Made by a program: the position numbers and the translations under genes. From Sanghuangporus weigelae (taxonomy: Eukaryota > Basidiomycota > Agaricomycetes > Hymenochaetales > Hymenochaetaceae), in assembly GCA_033182465.1 (NCBI GenBank), contig CP137330.1, positions 868,001-932,000 on the forward strand: DNA of 64,000 nucleotides, read 5' to 3'. This document shows, piece after piece, positions 37,401 through 47,977 of the stretch. The notes beneath the pieces were generated by a model that had not been told where the DNA came from, searched no databases, and saw only the letters and a program-made list of their open reading frames with translations. Each line of letters begins with the position of its first letter. Positions within the stretch are counted from its first letter, which is position 1.

Positions 37401-38845
37401 AGTAACAGGGTTTTTCCAACCCCGCATGTATGTTCGCGGTGATATTGAAACCTAGCTTCCTTGATGCATCGCGGCTTTGTTTTCCCGCTTCTTTCATTAT
37501 TTCTTTCTTTGGTGCTTTGATTCAAACTTCGTTGTTGCTTCTTCTTCGTGCTTTGGTTTATCCCTGCACGTAGCGAGTCTGCTTTGTTCTGTTCCGCTTG
37601 GCTTTTTGACTTTTTGACAACTCACAACTGATGATTCTGTTCTTTTTTCTTTTTCCGGTTTTTTTACACGCGTTTCCGCTCCGCTGGTTGCCGATTCTCC
37701 CTCGGAAAACCTTCGTATCACCATCAAATGCGACCGTACCGCCGTCTCCGCCGACCTGATATCTGCTACATCGCGCTATCGCGCTTCTCCCATTCACTTT
37801 GTATGTATTCCATCCATCATTCCGTTCGGTGCGGGGTAATATCCGGCAATATCCGGTAACTTCGGCGAATTAATCAACAATTCCGGCAATTCGGATTCCT
37901 TCCTACGATGAATCGGTCCGTTCGCCCGCATCTCCGGTTCCCATGGCGGTGGCGACGATACTTTCATGATATTCGATTTGGGGGGGATGGATATTTAGGA
38001 TACGAAAACGACATCGAAGATACTCGAGAATGGTGCGTTGAGCGTTAGATCTTCATTCCTCTCTCACATCCTGTCTCGGCAACGTTTATCCGTTGCTGTT
38101 TTTCCTTCTTCCTTCCTCACTATTCTTCATTCGTTTATCCGCTGTTTGCTGCTTTTCCCTATCTTGTCCTGAGTGGCGGCGGCGAAGATGAGCTGCTAGT
38201 CTATCTTCGCATCGCGATGGCTCAGCGCTCTGCTCCGCTTCCTTACTTTTCGTTTTTCGTAATTCTGTTTGCTCGTTCTAAGGATACTCCGACGAGCTAA
38301 GACTGAACTGGAGCGGGAGTTTGTCGTTAGGACGATCTTTGCTCCAACCCGGGGCTTCCTGATGATGAGCTCTGATCGGTCCTTCCCGTCAGTGCTTCGC
38401 TGTCTTCCTATCTCTGCGTTCCTCTGATTGATATCTCTCGCTCTGGTCACCGTTTTGCCTTCTTTGCGTGTTTCGTTTTGCGTTGGAGCGGTGTGGGCGC
38501 TTCCACGCTACGTCGCGGAAGGATGGATATGTGACGTTTCTTCTACTTTCCTTTGCCCCTTTCTTCTTCTTCCTGGGCCCCTGGTTCTAGTGCTTTCGTT
38601 TATCAAGGAAGGAAGAACTTCCGAGACTCTGGGAAGGTCTCGTAACATCCTACCATTTGACCACTGTTTCTGTTACGCTCTCTGTTGCTTCTTTCTTCAT
38701 TGATTGTTGCGATGATGATTACTGACGGAGATTTCTTTCCTGCGTTTGCTTTGTTCGGGTCGTACCGTGCGTGATGGAATGTGGACATCCAGTGGCCGAT
38801 ATGGTGTTACGCACGAACCTGAAAGCGTCTCAGCTTATCGGATAA
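34484..38845 (+). CDS. Non-canonical G-protein alpha subunit (G-alpha 2), 15 exons with micro-exons
   Basis: Second enlarged G-alpha, 595 residues. Exons: 34484-34787, 34863-34877, 35027-35047, 35116-35607, 35667-35831, 35879-36035, 36093-36145, 36225-36290, 36344-36399, 36467-36470, 36530-36633, 36697-36877, 36931-37013, 37999-38032, 38793-38845; they total 1,788 nt. Order: about 100-residue charged N-terminal extension with no myristoylation site; P-loop GQSESGKST; a helical domain with Ser/Gly-rich insert (about 150-280); switch I ILKARLKTLGV; switch II DVGGQRSLRAAW with the catalytic Gln kept; FLNKCD; FTSVTDTKTTSKIL; and C-terminal VLRTNLKASQLIG. The 4-nt exon 36467-36470 is needed to restore frame and gives the expected switch II. 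The last two introns are 985 and 760 nt. Paralogue of the gene at 6957-9567. Effector and receptor unknown. Confidence 0.92.
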
Positions 38846-39269
38846 TCTTTTGTTCTCGTTCCGATCCGATGTTTTCCCGGCTTGCGTCGTCTCCGCCCTA
38901 ATGAGTGATATGAGAGGCGCACAAGTGCTGTTGGGCGAGTGATCAGCGGCAAACCGGAGGAGGTGTATATTGTACCCTTGCTGTATCCTTTACCACTTGA
39001 ACTGAGTCAGTAGGAATAGTATTTACTATTCGTTCGGTTCTGTCTGTCGGCCGGCCTGCTTTGAAGTTATTCTCCTCCCCCCCTTCTCACGCACGCACTT
39101 TTCCTGTTTCGTGTTCGGGCCCTCGTTCGTGAAAGGACCCACCCCCTTAGAGCTCGCTCCGTGTCTCCTGTGCAAATGGCGAATGGTGCTGGACGCCTTT
39201 TACGAGATCAGATGCCGTAATTCATAATTTTCCTTCCCTCATAGCCATTCCATTCCTCTCTCTCTTCTA

Positions 39270-39313
39270 TCTCTCTCTCTCTCTTATCCCCTCGCTTGCT
39301 CGCTCGCTCGCTC
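39270..39313. repeat. CT and CGCT simple repeats
   Basis: A (CT)n run at about 39270-39284 followed by about five CGCT units at 39292-39313, in the pyrimidine-rich tract. Confidence 0.8.
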
Positions 39314-39388
39314 AGCCTCAGTTCATGACCATGATACACACGATATACGATATACGATCGTAACCCCCCAGTCAATGCTCGGCATGCA

Positions 39389-39423
39389 TATCATAACATA
39401 ACATACCATACCATATCATATCA
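39389..39423. repeat. CATA(A/C/T) pentamer-like repeat
   Basis: Imperfect CATAA/CATAC/CATAT tandem run in non-coding DNA. Confidence 0.7.
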
Positions 39424-40392
39424 CTTTCTTTCCTTTCCTTTCCCTATTGTCCTTTTTTCCTCTCGTGTTCCTTCAAACGCATTTCCGCATTAACCTGGCT
39501 TTCGCATATGCATCGTCCAAGTCTTCCGTCCCCTCGTCCTCGTCCACTTCAAGTCCGCTGTGGTTTGCTTCTTTTCGTGTTTTATTTCTTGCTCTCATTG
39601 TCTCTCCGCCTCCTTTTTCCTTTTTTTATTTGCTTGTCAACTCGACTTTCTTTGTTCCTGAGTTCCCCTCGTTCTATACTGTATTTTTCGTTCTTCATTC
39701 TTCATTCAGCATGCTGTGTTTATGTTCTTTTTTTTTCTTTTTTTTTTTTGCGTCTTGATGCCCGGGCTCTTCTTACTTGCTCTACCCTTTTTTATCCTCA
39801 TAGTCTGCGTCTCGGCGTCTCGTTTATTATTTTCTTTCCTTTTTTCTTTCTCTGTCCATCCTCTTTCGTACCTCTCTTATCGCGCGCCCGCCTCTCCTCC
39901 ATCACCCCCCTCTCACTTTTTTTTCTCATCGTCGTCTCTCCTGCCGATTCTCAGCTCACCTCTGCCGTTCAGCGCACAGTTGTTGTGTTTTTTTCGCGGT
40001 TGATGCTGCTGCTGCTAGATGTATGTATGTCTCGACCAGAATCGCAATTCTCATGTTTTTTATTTTATTTCGTTGGTCCGTCGTGATGATGATGCTGTTA
40101 GATTAGACAAGAAGAAAAGAAGAATGATATTTGTTCATGTTTGATTTTTTGTTTTACCCCGGTGAGGTCATGTAGGAAAATGGTTGGTCGGCGGGGGGGT
40201 GCGTTATGTAGTACTGATGATGTACCGACACGGAACAATGAATGTTGTACTGAGGAGTGATGATGTTCTACGTGAGAGAAGGGATGGTCAATCGCAGGAG
40301 GAAAGGCACGGTGCTTGGATCGACTCGACCCCACCCCCACCCCGAATGACGATGATAATGATGGTGGTGGTGGTGAATTACTGCGTATTCAT

Positions 40393-41000
40393 CTAACGAA
40401 CCTTCTTGCCATCTGCATACACGTAATCCTTCACATCCACGGTGTACCGCCTGCGCGCTCTCGCAGCTTGCGTGTTCGGATGGTCAGCCCCGAATTCAGC
40501 GAGGTCGTAATCATCCGGGTTGAAGTGCTTTTCGAGTCAAGCGATATATATATATCAAAACCCGTAGTCAGTAGGTGTTAGTTTTATTGTAAACACGATG
40601 CGATACTTTATTTTATTTTACTTACGCAGTGAACGGTATAAAGCGGATAGGGCAGGTATTCTACAGGACGGAGTCCGCGGGTGTGTTGACGCGGAGCGAG
40701 TACGACCATCGCACCAGCTCCCTTGGCCACAAACCGCTCCTTTCGGTAACTCGGATCCCTGCCTATCAGGTAATGTTCGTGGAAATACCGGACCTCCTCC
40801 AACTCATCTGTAGGCGCGAACGCGAGCTTCTTGCGGTGGATCCCGTAGGCGGTGAACACCCCGATGTTGTGATTCAGGTTTGATTTGTCGTTCTCGAACT
40901 CCCATTGGACCTTTTCCGTTACGCCGAATAGCTCGCGGGCGGTATTGGTGGGGATGGAAGTGCTTCGTACTGTCTTACTTGGAACAGTTGACTTGGGCAT
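40393..41000 (-). CDS. Hypothetical protein, about 168 residues
   Basis: Not recognised. Two exons: ATG 40998-41000 to a donor near 40624 (codon TGC, then GTAAGT), then an exon from about 40528 giving HFNPDDYDLAEFGADHPNTQ and the end DVKDYVYADGKKVR, stop CTA 40393-40395. Both exons read as ordinary coding sequence with good codon variety and a consensus donor, which is why I accept it. Blocks: VQWEFENDKSNLNHNIGVFT, DELEEVRYFHEHYLIGRD, GAGAMVVLAPRQHTRGLRP. Just upstream on the same strand (about 41066-41128) an open frame encodes a signal-peptide-like run, VSLGLLLLTSTGAV, but it has no ATG and no clean splice to this frame. The protein may therefore be a secreted one with a missed or lost first exon. 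It ends about 550 bp downstream of the CHAT gene stop. Confidence 0.55.
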
Positions 41001-41549
41001 CGAGATGATAGCCGGACGTTTCCGTTGTTCTTACTTAGCTCTGGCTGATGGGACGGAGTCGGAGACACTGCGCCTGTCGATGTGAGCAACAGCAGCCCGA
41101 GTGAAACTATGTAGGCTTTTAATAATATGAATTGAAGATAGGGACAGCGTCTTTATGACACTTCAACGGTCACAAATTGAACTCAGAAGAATAGTCGATA
41201 CGATGGAATGCTAACCAGAAGTCGGCAATGATTGAAACTGTCGATGGTTTGCTCAGATGGACGACTAGGAAATTGCGCATACAGACATCGGTCAAGCTGC
41301 TTGAACTTTGCAAAGCAGGACCTTCATGCAAACATCCTGTGCTGTGCCAAATGGAGTCAGTTATGTAATGAAACGCAAACCCAACGTACGGATGTTTTTC
41401 TCTTTCAAAATTTTTTAAGAAAGTGGATGGTCTTCCTAGTAATTCCCTCCGTTCAGATGCCGTGTCGGTTACGTTCCATAGGTGCCGAATCCAGGTAGAA
41501 AGTATGAGCCCATTGTTAAGGAAGACAGATAAATCAACACATGACACTG
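41001..41549. other. Spacer between CHAT gene and hypothetical gene
   Basis: About 550 bp. Holds the ATG-less signal-peptide-like frame at about 41066-41128 (minus) and otherwise nothing I can support. Confidence 0.45.
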
Positions 41550-44500
41550 CTAGGCACCTATATGAACAAGATTGACCCATCTCTCGGTCTTAATACCTTT
41601 GCTTTTCCCGTTCTTGGCTACATCTTCTCGCGACCTCAGATGCAGAGCGGCCTCGCGAACAGCAGCAGCAGCTCCCTTGAACATGAACTCTCTGTCCTCA
41701 CGATCACGCATGAGACACGTATATACAGCTCTGGCGAGAATAGGACCATCCCGATCCAGCAATTTCCACATCGTACCGATCACGCTTCGGAACCCGCAGA
41801 ACTGCATTGCTGCTGCCAAATGGAGCACTTCGTCATGTGCGCTGCCAGAGTGTTGTTCCGCGGTGTGGCAAGCAGAAAGGAAAGCGAACTCTGCATCGGG
41901 CAGTTGTGCTCGGGCGATGTCGAGCAGTGTCAACCCACCATCGGAAAGCTTGAGCGAGGATCGGAAAGGTTCTGCGTTCAGAAGTCCATGACAGGTGAAA
42001 TGCACCCAGTTCGCATTCTGAAGCTCACTCATAACCGCTTCACAAGAGGCTTGCTCCCCTTGAAGAAGTTTGTCGATACGCCTGCATGTACGAATAGCGT
42101 CATATTCTTTCTTTGCTGAAGGAAGGCTCGGATCGCCGACGAAAAGCAGTCTCTGGCTTCCGCTAGGTTGTCGAGATCGGGCGTCGATGAGCGACTTGAG
42201 TGTAGGTATATACGAGGAAATATAGTCGTCTAGCAGGTGCCTCGTGCGCCCGTAAGCATCCTGATAAGGTCCCGCGGCATGGAAGGGTAGACCAGATAGA
42301 ACGGAAGTGGGACACCACCAAATACGCGACCCTTCGCTTATTCCGAGTTCCTTTAGTTTCTGAACAACTTTCGAAACAATTCTATCCCACAGTTCCTTCA
42401 TCACTTGCCGAAGAATCTTATCGTACTTGATTGAATGTAACCCGAATTCTCAGCGTGCGACTGAGAGTTGAAAGCACATGAAGGACGAGTCGTCATACCA
42501 GTACTCGTCCAACTGAACGCAGTGGCATGGAACATTCCCATGCGACAGAATAATGAGGGCATCACATCGAAATTTGCAATGATTAATGATGATAACAGGT
42601 CCTTCTGAGGCCACTTGCTTCAGCGTCTCAAATGGTGTGGTCGCAAGAAAGTCTTCAAACCCGGGAACTTTCCGTATTTCAACAATTATGTTTTCCTGTT
42701 CCTGTGAAAGTCGCCGCATCTGCACCAGCATTTCATCAAACTCATTTCCTTGGGACCCTGCATATCCACCACTAACCGCATCACTATCCAATGAATGTGA
42801 TTCACGCGATGTTGTAAGGGTCTCCAGACGAAGACTAATATCTTTGAACCGGTCAGCGAGTGCCTTGTCTACCTCCGAAAGTCGATCTAGTGGTGCTCTA
42901 AGGCCTCGCATCTGTGACCAAAGTAATGCTCTGCCTTGTTCAAGGAACTCGATAGCCGTCTTGAGATCACCCTTCTCTATAGCATATGATGCTGCTTCTA
43001 AAGCTAGCTTTCGAAAATTGGCATTGCTGTTAAGAAATTCGTGCTGCATGGCTAGAGTTGGTCTAATGGCAAGTGTTCGTTGCTGAAGCATCATAGCTGA
43101 TCTATAAGCATCCAGGGTTGCACAGTGATTGTGAGATCGTGCCAGTGTCGACCACCGCTTTGCCGCCTCCAGACGTATTAACGAGTCTGAGAATGCATGA
43201 GTGAAGGCTTGAATCAAGGATTGGATAGAATTCTCGAGGTCATCCGCGTCTCCTTTCACCTGAAAACGAGAATAAAGAGCATTGCCAAGACCGAACAGTG
43301 TACGTGAACGATTATGATGATCTTCTGGGCGGAGAGCCACCGCAGAGCGAAACAATGCAATTGACTCGTCAAGATCAGCAACCTCTCCACATTTCCCGTC
43401 ATGAGTCCCAAAGCGCCTCCAGAGACTGGATGCAAGGTTGTTCATGATTACAGGAAGCCTATAATGACCTCCAGGACAGATTGCTAAGGCAGAGCGATTC
43501 AACACGATCGCTTCTTCGAGATCTTCCACATTTCCATTTCCATGTCCGTCAAAACGAGTTACAAGAGAACACGCAAGGTTGATCAATGACATGGCCCGAT
43601 CAGGATGTCCCTCGCCACGTAGGATCAAGACTTTACGATATAACGCAATCGACTCATTCAGGTCCTCGGGTCGGTGACTGCGTTCGAAGAGAGCACGAAG
43701 AGACTTCGCAAGGTTATTCATCGTCGTGGGTCGGAGAGGATGATCTTTGTGACAAATATCGAGGACTGCACGGTGCAGTGAAATTGCCTCGTTAAGATCC
43801 TGAACTCTGTCGAAATTCTCAAACCGAATCAGAAGGGAACATGCAAGATTATTAAGTGATGTAGGACGATGAAGGTGACCGTCGGGATAGAAGGTTATAG
43901 CACCACGGGAAAGGGCGATTGCATCGTCAAGGTCCTCGTCACGCCCGCCTCGCTTGAACCGGGAGAGGAGAGCGCTCGCAAGGCTCGTCTGCGTCGTGTA
44001 GTGGTCCGGATGTCCTTGACTGCGGAGAGTCAGGGCAGTTCGGTACAGAGCGATAGATTCATCAATGTCCGCAATGCTCCCGCATTGTTTATGGCGAATA
44101 AATAGAGATCCTGCGAGATTGATCAATGCGCTGCATCGGTCAGGACTACCCTCGGTACGAAAGGCTAAATTTGCGCGGTACGAGACTATCGACTCGTCCA
44201 GATCTTCGACTATACCGCCATGCAGGAACCGGGTTAATAGAGAAGTCGCAAGATTATTCAACGTTGCAGCTCGACGAGGATGGTCTTCTGGGAGAAGCGC
44301 AAATGCTATGCGGGATAGCGCGATTGACTCATCGAGATATTCAGCACTCCCTTCATGCTCAAACTGACTCTGGAGTGCGCCTGCAAGGCTGCTCAATGAA
44401 GAGTATCGGTGATGATTGCCTTCGGGACTAAGAAGTACAGCGGAACGGAGTAACGCAATGGTCTCACGAAGATCGCCTACTTGACAGTCACGTTCAAATC

Positions 44501-45198
44501 GAATGATGAGCGAGTTTGCAAGATTTATCAGCGATATAGGCCTCTCAGCGTGACCCTCGGTGCGAAGAGCTACTACAGCACGATGCAGAGTAATTGATCG
44601 GTCAAGATCGTGAAGGTCGTTGTAGTATTTAAATCGAATAACATGAGCTGCCGCTAGATTGTTCAGCGTCATAGATCGATGTGTGTGACCTTCGGGGCGA
44701 AGAGATAAAGCTGCATTATACAGAGCCATCGACTCGTCCAGATCATCAGCACTGCCATTGCGTTCAAAGCGGCCTAACAAGGAACTAGCAAGATTATGAA
44801 GCGTCTCGGAACGATCAGGATGATCTTCGGGGCAGAGAGCTATGGAATCTCGCTCGTACATAATTGCCCTTTCCAGATCCGACGGATCTCCCCATCGCTC
44901 ATATCGGGAGTGAAGAGAGGTTGCATGGCCACACAACAGACTCCAGCGATGAGGATGACTGTGAGGACAAGACTCAAGCACGAATTGCTTGAGGGCAATA
45001 GCCAAGTTAAGGTCAGTTCGACGGCCAAATTGCTTGAAGAGGTTGAATGAAGAAGTGGCTAGACGGGCGCTGAGGATCAGCCGCGACCTGTAAAGTTCAT
45101 CTGCCTGATCTACAAGAGAGTCCTCAAAATCCGATTGCTGTCGAGTTGTATGAGAATGTAGAATGTGAACGTCTAAATCTTCAAATCTGATCTTGGTA
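41550..45198 (-). CDS. TPR-CHAT protease (caspase/separase-like), frame interrupted once
   Basis: CHAT domains are Cys proteases of the caspase-separase clan, usually driven by attached TPRs. From about 45190 leftward come about 14 repeats of roughly 45 residues, each like DLDESIALYRTALTLR then LNNLA.SLL.RFE. A helical linker follows (FRKLALEAASYAIEKGDLKT, AIEFLEQGRALLWSQMRGLR), then the CHAT domain: SRIWWCPTSVLSGLPFHAAG, QRLLFVGDPSLPSAKKEYDA, catalytic His in WVHFTCHG (about 41982-41999) and catalytic Cys in FLSACHTAE (about 41857-41877), ending TERWVNLVHIGA. Both catalytic residues are present. One in-frame TGA (42450-42452) lies between linker and CHAT core; a 36-nt GT-AG intron could remove it without a shift, but that is short. 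An in-frame stop at 45201-45203 means the 5' exon is spliced on from further upstream; I could not fix the start. Confidence 0.82.
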
Positions 45199-46445
45199 CA
45201 TTACCAGAAGTCGCCTCAGCCAGTTTCCCATTTCTATGCCAAGACGTACAATAGTCCACAGAAGCCTCTCCCACGAGATAATTTCAGAGTCCTGTGAGGA
45301 CGTAAATACGGATCAGACTTTCAAATACAATGAGAAGACGGAAATGGTATACCTATAATGTTGCTTTAGAAACAGCTAGTCTGGAAGATTTCGCAAGCTC
45401 ACGAAATTGGACTATGTATTTTTGAAGGTGATGAGTGACAACATGAAAAGGACATAACTGCTGGCTGCAGACCTATTATTCGGTAGTACCTCGCTGTGGC
45501 GATTATCTAATCTTACATAATAAGTAAGAACTTACATGTATGGGAAAATATAATCTGTCAGCTTTTTTTCTCAGTTAAGCTGACGTGCCCTCGACACTTG
45601 ACCTATTATCAAATCGTACATAAATCCAAAATTAAAGTGGGGCAGGGTCTGTGGCATAATGTGACTAACATATCATGATCAAGCAACGTCGAGCTGAACG
45701 GGGTGTCTTTTGGATCATTCCCGTGAATTTATCCATAGAACTCGAGACGAAATCCCGACGTGACAACCATGAACGAGACTTGGGCCAGGAAAGCCGCGTC
45801 GACTCTGTAATTTAAGCCTTCATTAGCTCTTCGTGACGAAAAGGCTGTATTAAGCGTACACTCAGTTTCAAGAACCGCTGTAGTGCCATCCAACATTTAT
45901 TGGCAAACTTGACCACTTACCGTCGTCCCATCAAGTATTCTTTTCATCGAGGTCGATCTTTAGACCCAAATAGCTGTGTTGGCGGCTCTCAGCTTTCTCT
46001 GCACCCAAGTTGGTTCGCTACAGGCTATCCGATTTTCTCCAGCTTCTCTCTACCACCAATTGACTTGGCCTGTACGTCGGATCCTCAAGAAGATGAGCGT
46101 TGTTGTTTTGCGTTGTACGTGTTTCCACTTATCTGCCTTGGCTCTGAATTGAAGTCTTGAGCGAGATAGATCAAGCCGGTCAAGACCGTTGCGTTGGTTT
46201 TCCATCAGGCGACTTTCCTTGATCTCCGTGAAGTCTGTTCCGACCACCTAGACCCGTCCGTAGATAGGCGTCGTCGACCTGATTTCCAAGGCCGCATGGA
46301 AACTTGTTGTTAGATTCTCCAATGTTTTTTCATCAACCTACTTACATGGCAATCAATCGACTGGAGCAGGTGCTCTAGGGAATATCCATATAAATCGCAG
46401 GGAGCTTATACTAAAACGCCCGCTCTTAGCCCAATTAGCTCTTTA
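45199..46445. other. Intergenic with possible 5' exons of the CHAT gene
   Basis: Open minus-strand stretches at about 45215-45300 (SEIISWERLLWTIVRLG) and 45355-45450 (HHLQKYIVQFRELAKSSRLA) lie next to splice-like sites and may be upstream CHAT exons, but frames and junctions could not be reconciled. The rest shows nothing. Confidence 0.35.
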
Positions 46446-47977
46446 ATGACACACTCTGAATCTGATCCCATTCAAGTCGATCCAGGAATCATACCTCTTC
46501 TGGTCTCTCAGATTAGGGTCGGCCGATACTTACACGCAGCTCTGGTGTCGGTCCTAATATACCAATTTAGTATGCAGCTGCATTTTTTGGTTCAGAACAT
46601 CTATTAACGGCTGCCAATTAATGAAAGCTATCACTCCGGACAAAGAGGTTTGGAAGCTCGTCGTGCTCTTCTCGACGAACAAGTTCTCACATAGCTATAC
46701 TTCAAGATAAGTACTTCTGGGTGTATTACGCGTTTCGCTTCTGGAGTCTACATCATGATCTGACGAAACTTCGAAGGCAGATCCCAAATCCCTGGAGTTC
46801 TGTCAGTCTGGTCTATTTTGCGGTAAGTATTTTCGTGACTGACGTGAGGCAGCTCCTCACCTTGCGTAGAAATCGTTACGTAGGAATCCTTGGAATCACT
46901 AGTAGCATAGCAAGGAATTCTCGTAACACTCGATTATGAAAGTGATTTTTTGGCATGTGAGCGGATTTAAAGAGAATCTTACGAGGTATGCACTTGGAAT
47001 GATTGCTTTGCGACCTGAACTCTGACTTGCTGTCGGTACAACTGTGCGTTGTGGCCCTCGGTTCGAGAGATATTCTCTGACGATACGTAAATTAGGCCGA
47101 GTTCTACAATGGACGCTGTCTCTGTCCAGTATGTACTTTACTTACATTACTAACGTATTGCTGATCGTGACGTTAGACGTGATTATCATTGTCCTGATCG
47201 ACTGTGAGGGCCACCAAGCAAGTACAGCTCAAAGGTCCTTCTTACATCTTATGACTGCAGATATCCTACTTATTCGCGTCCTGGCTCTTTACCATAATGA
47301 TGAGCAGAAGACTTCGCGAAGATAAGCACGCGCTTGAGTTTTATCAGGCAAGAGATTATCAATTTGCCTCAAGTCAATATTAGCATGCGAGGCGTGTCTC
47401 CGTCTGGGCTTTCTTATTCAAGGAAATTTAGACCAACTCTGTAAGTCATAGATCCGTCTCTCTGCTTCTACTGACCTGAGATTACCTTAGTCTTCGTTGT
47501 TCGTCTTGCGGAGGGAGTCACGATTTGTGCAGTTCACACAGACTGTTTATCCTTTCTTGGTATGTAGGGGCACGTTACAGAGTAACGGCGTTTTTCTGAA
47601 TCATTGCAGGATCATACCGATGACATTCGGTTTCATTCTACTGTTCCTTGCGCTGTACAAGGCAGCACAGTATTAGAGAGTTTCGACAGGATTCCGAGGA
47701 TTTGAACTTGTCCAGATCATCGTGCGAGACCAACTCTTGTATTATGGATTGCAAGTAAAGGATATGATGACTTCCGACCTGATTATCACAGTGTCATTTT
47801 CTGTTGTGTTTTGAATATAGTACAGCTTGTCATAATAGATGTGAGCCCACTTGTTCACACAGTCTGGCAGCGGCAGGTAGCACGACGCTCCTTTGCGTTC
47901 TCGGAAGTCAGCTGTTGATCAACTTGAGAGGGGTGCCAATGGAGGGACAAGGACCGTAAGTAGGATTGCCTTCGCCT
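46446..47977 (+). pseudogene. Decayed DUF6533 seven-helix gene (copy 2)
   Basis: Follows copy 3 (59315-61011) exon by exon. Start ATG 46446 gives PGIIPLLVSQI then RYLHAALVSVLIYQF; then NPWSSVSLVYFA, NRYVGILGITSSIAR, VSGFKENLTR, LDVIIIVLIDC, DILLIRVLALYHNDE, CEACLRLGFLIQGNLDQL, RLAEGVTICAVHTD, IIPMTFGFILLFLALYKAAQ, GFRGFELVQIIVRDQLLYYG and VLGSQLLINLR. Relative to copy 3 it has one extra base at the NRYVG exon, a TAG where copy 3 has Trp (YW to Y-stop, about 47675), and a deletion near the end (about 47925) that shifts the frame before the tail. Intron positions are otherwise shared. So it is a recently inactivated paralogue in opposite orientation to copy 3, next to the CHAT gene. Confidence 0.8.

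Larger units (their letters stand above)
38846..40392. other. Gene-free tract, pyrimidine-rich
   Basis: Contains the G-alpha 2 3' region and, from about 39060 to 40060, a strongly C/T-rich plus strand with many T runs. The open frames in it translate to Phe/Leu/Ser-rich nonsense and I do not call them. Repeats inside are listed separately. Confidence 0.5.

Noticed and set aside
39447-40086. Overlapping plus-strand open frames up to 192 codons
   Set aside because: They translate to Phe/Leu/Ser-rich nonsense imposed by the pyrimidine-rich tract; no domain, no splice structure.
41170-41580. Minus-strand frame of 136 codons overlapping the CHAT stop
   Set aside because: Out of frame with the CHAT gene, no domain, mostly 3' flank.
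45900-46160. Plus-strand frame upstream of DUF6533 copy 2 as its N-terminus
   Set aside because: The copy 3 comparison places the start at 46446; the upstream frame has no matching block.
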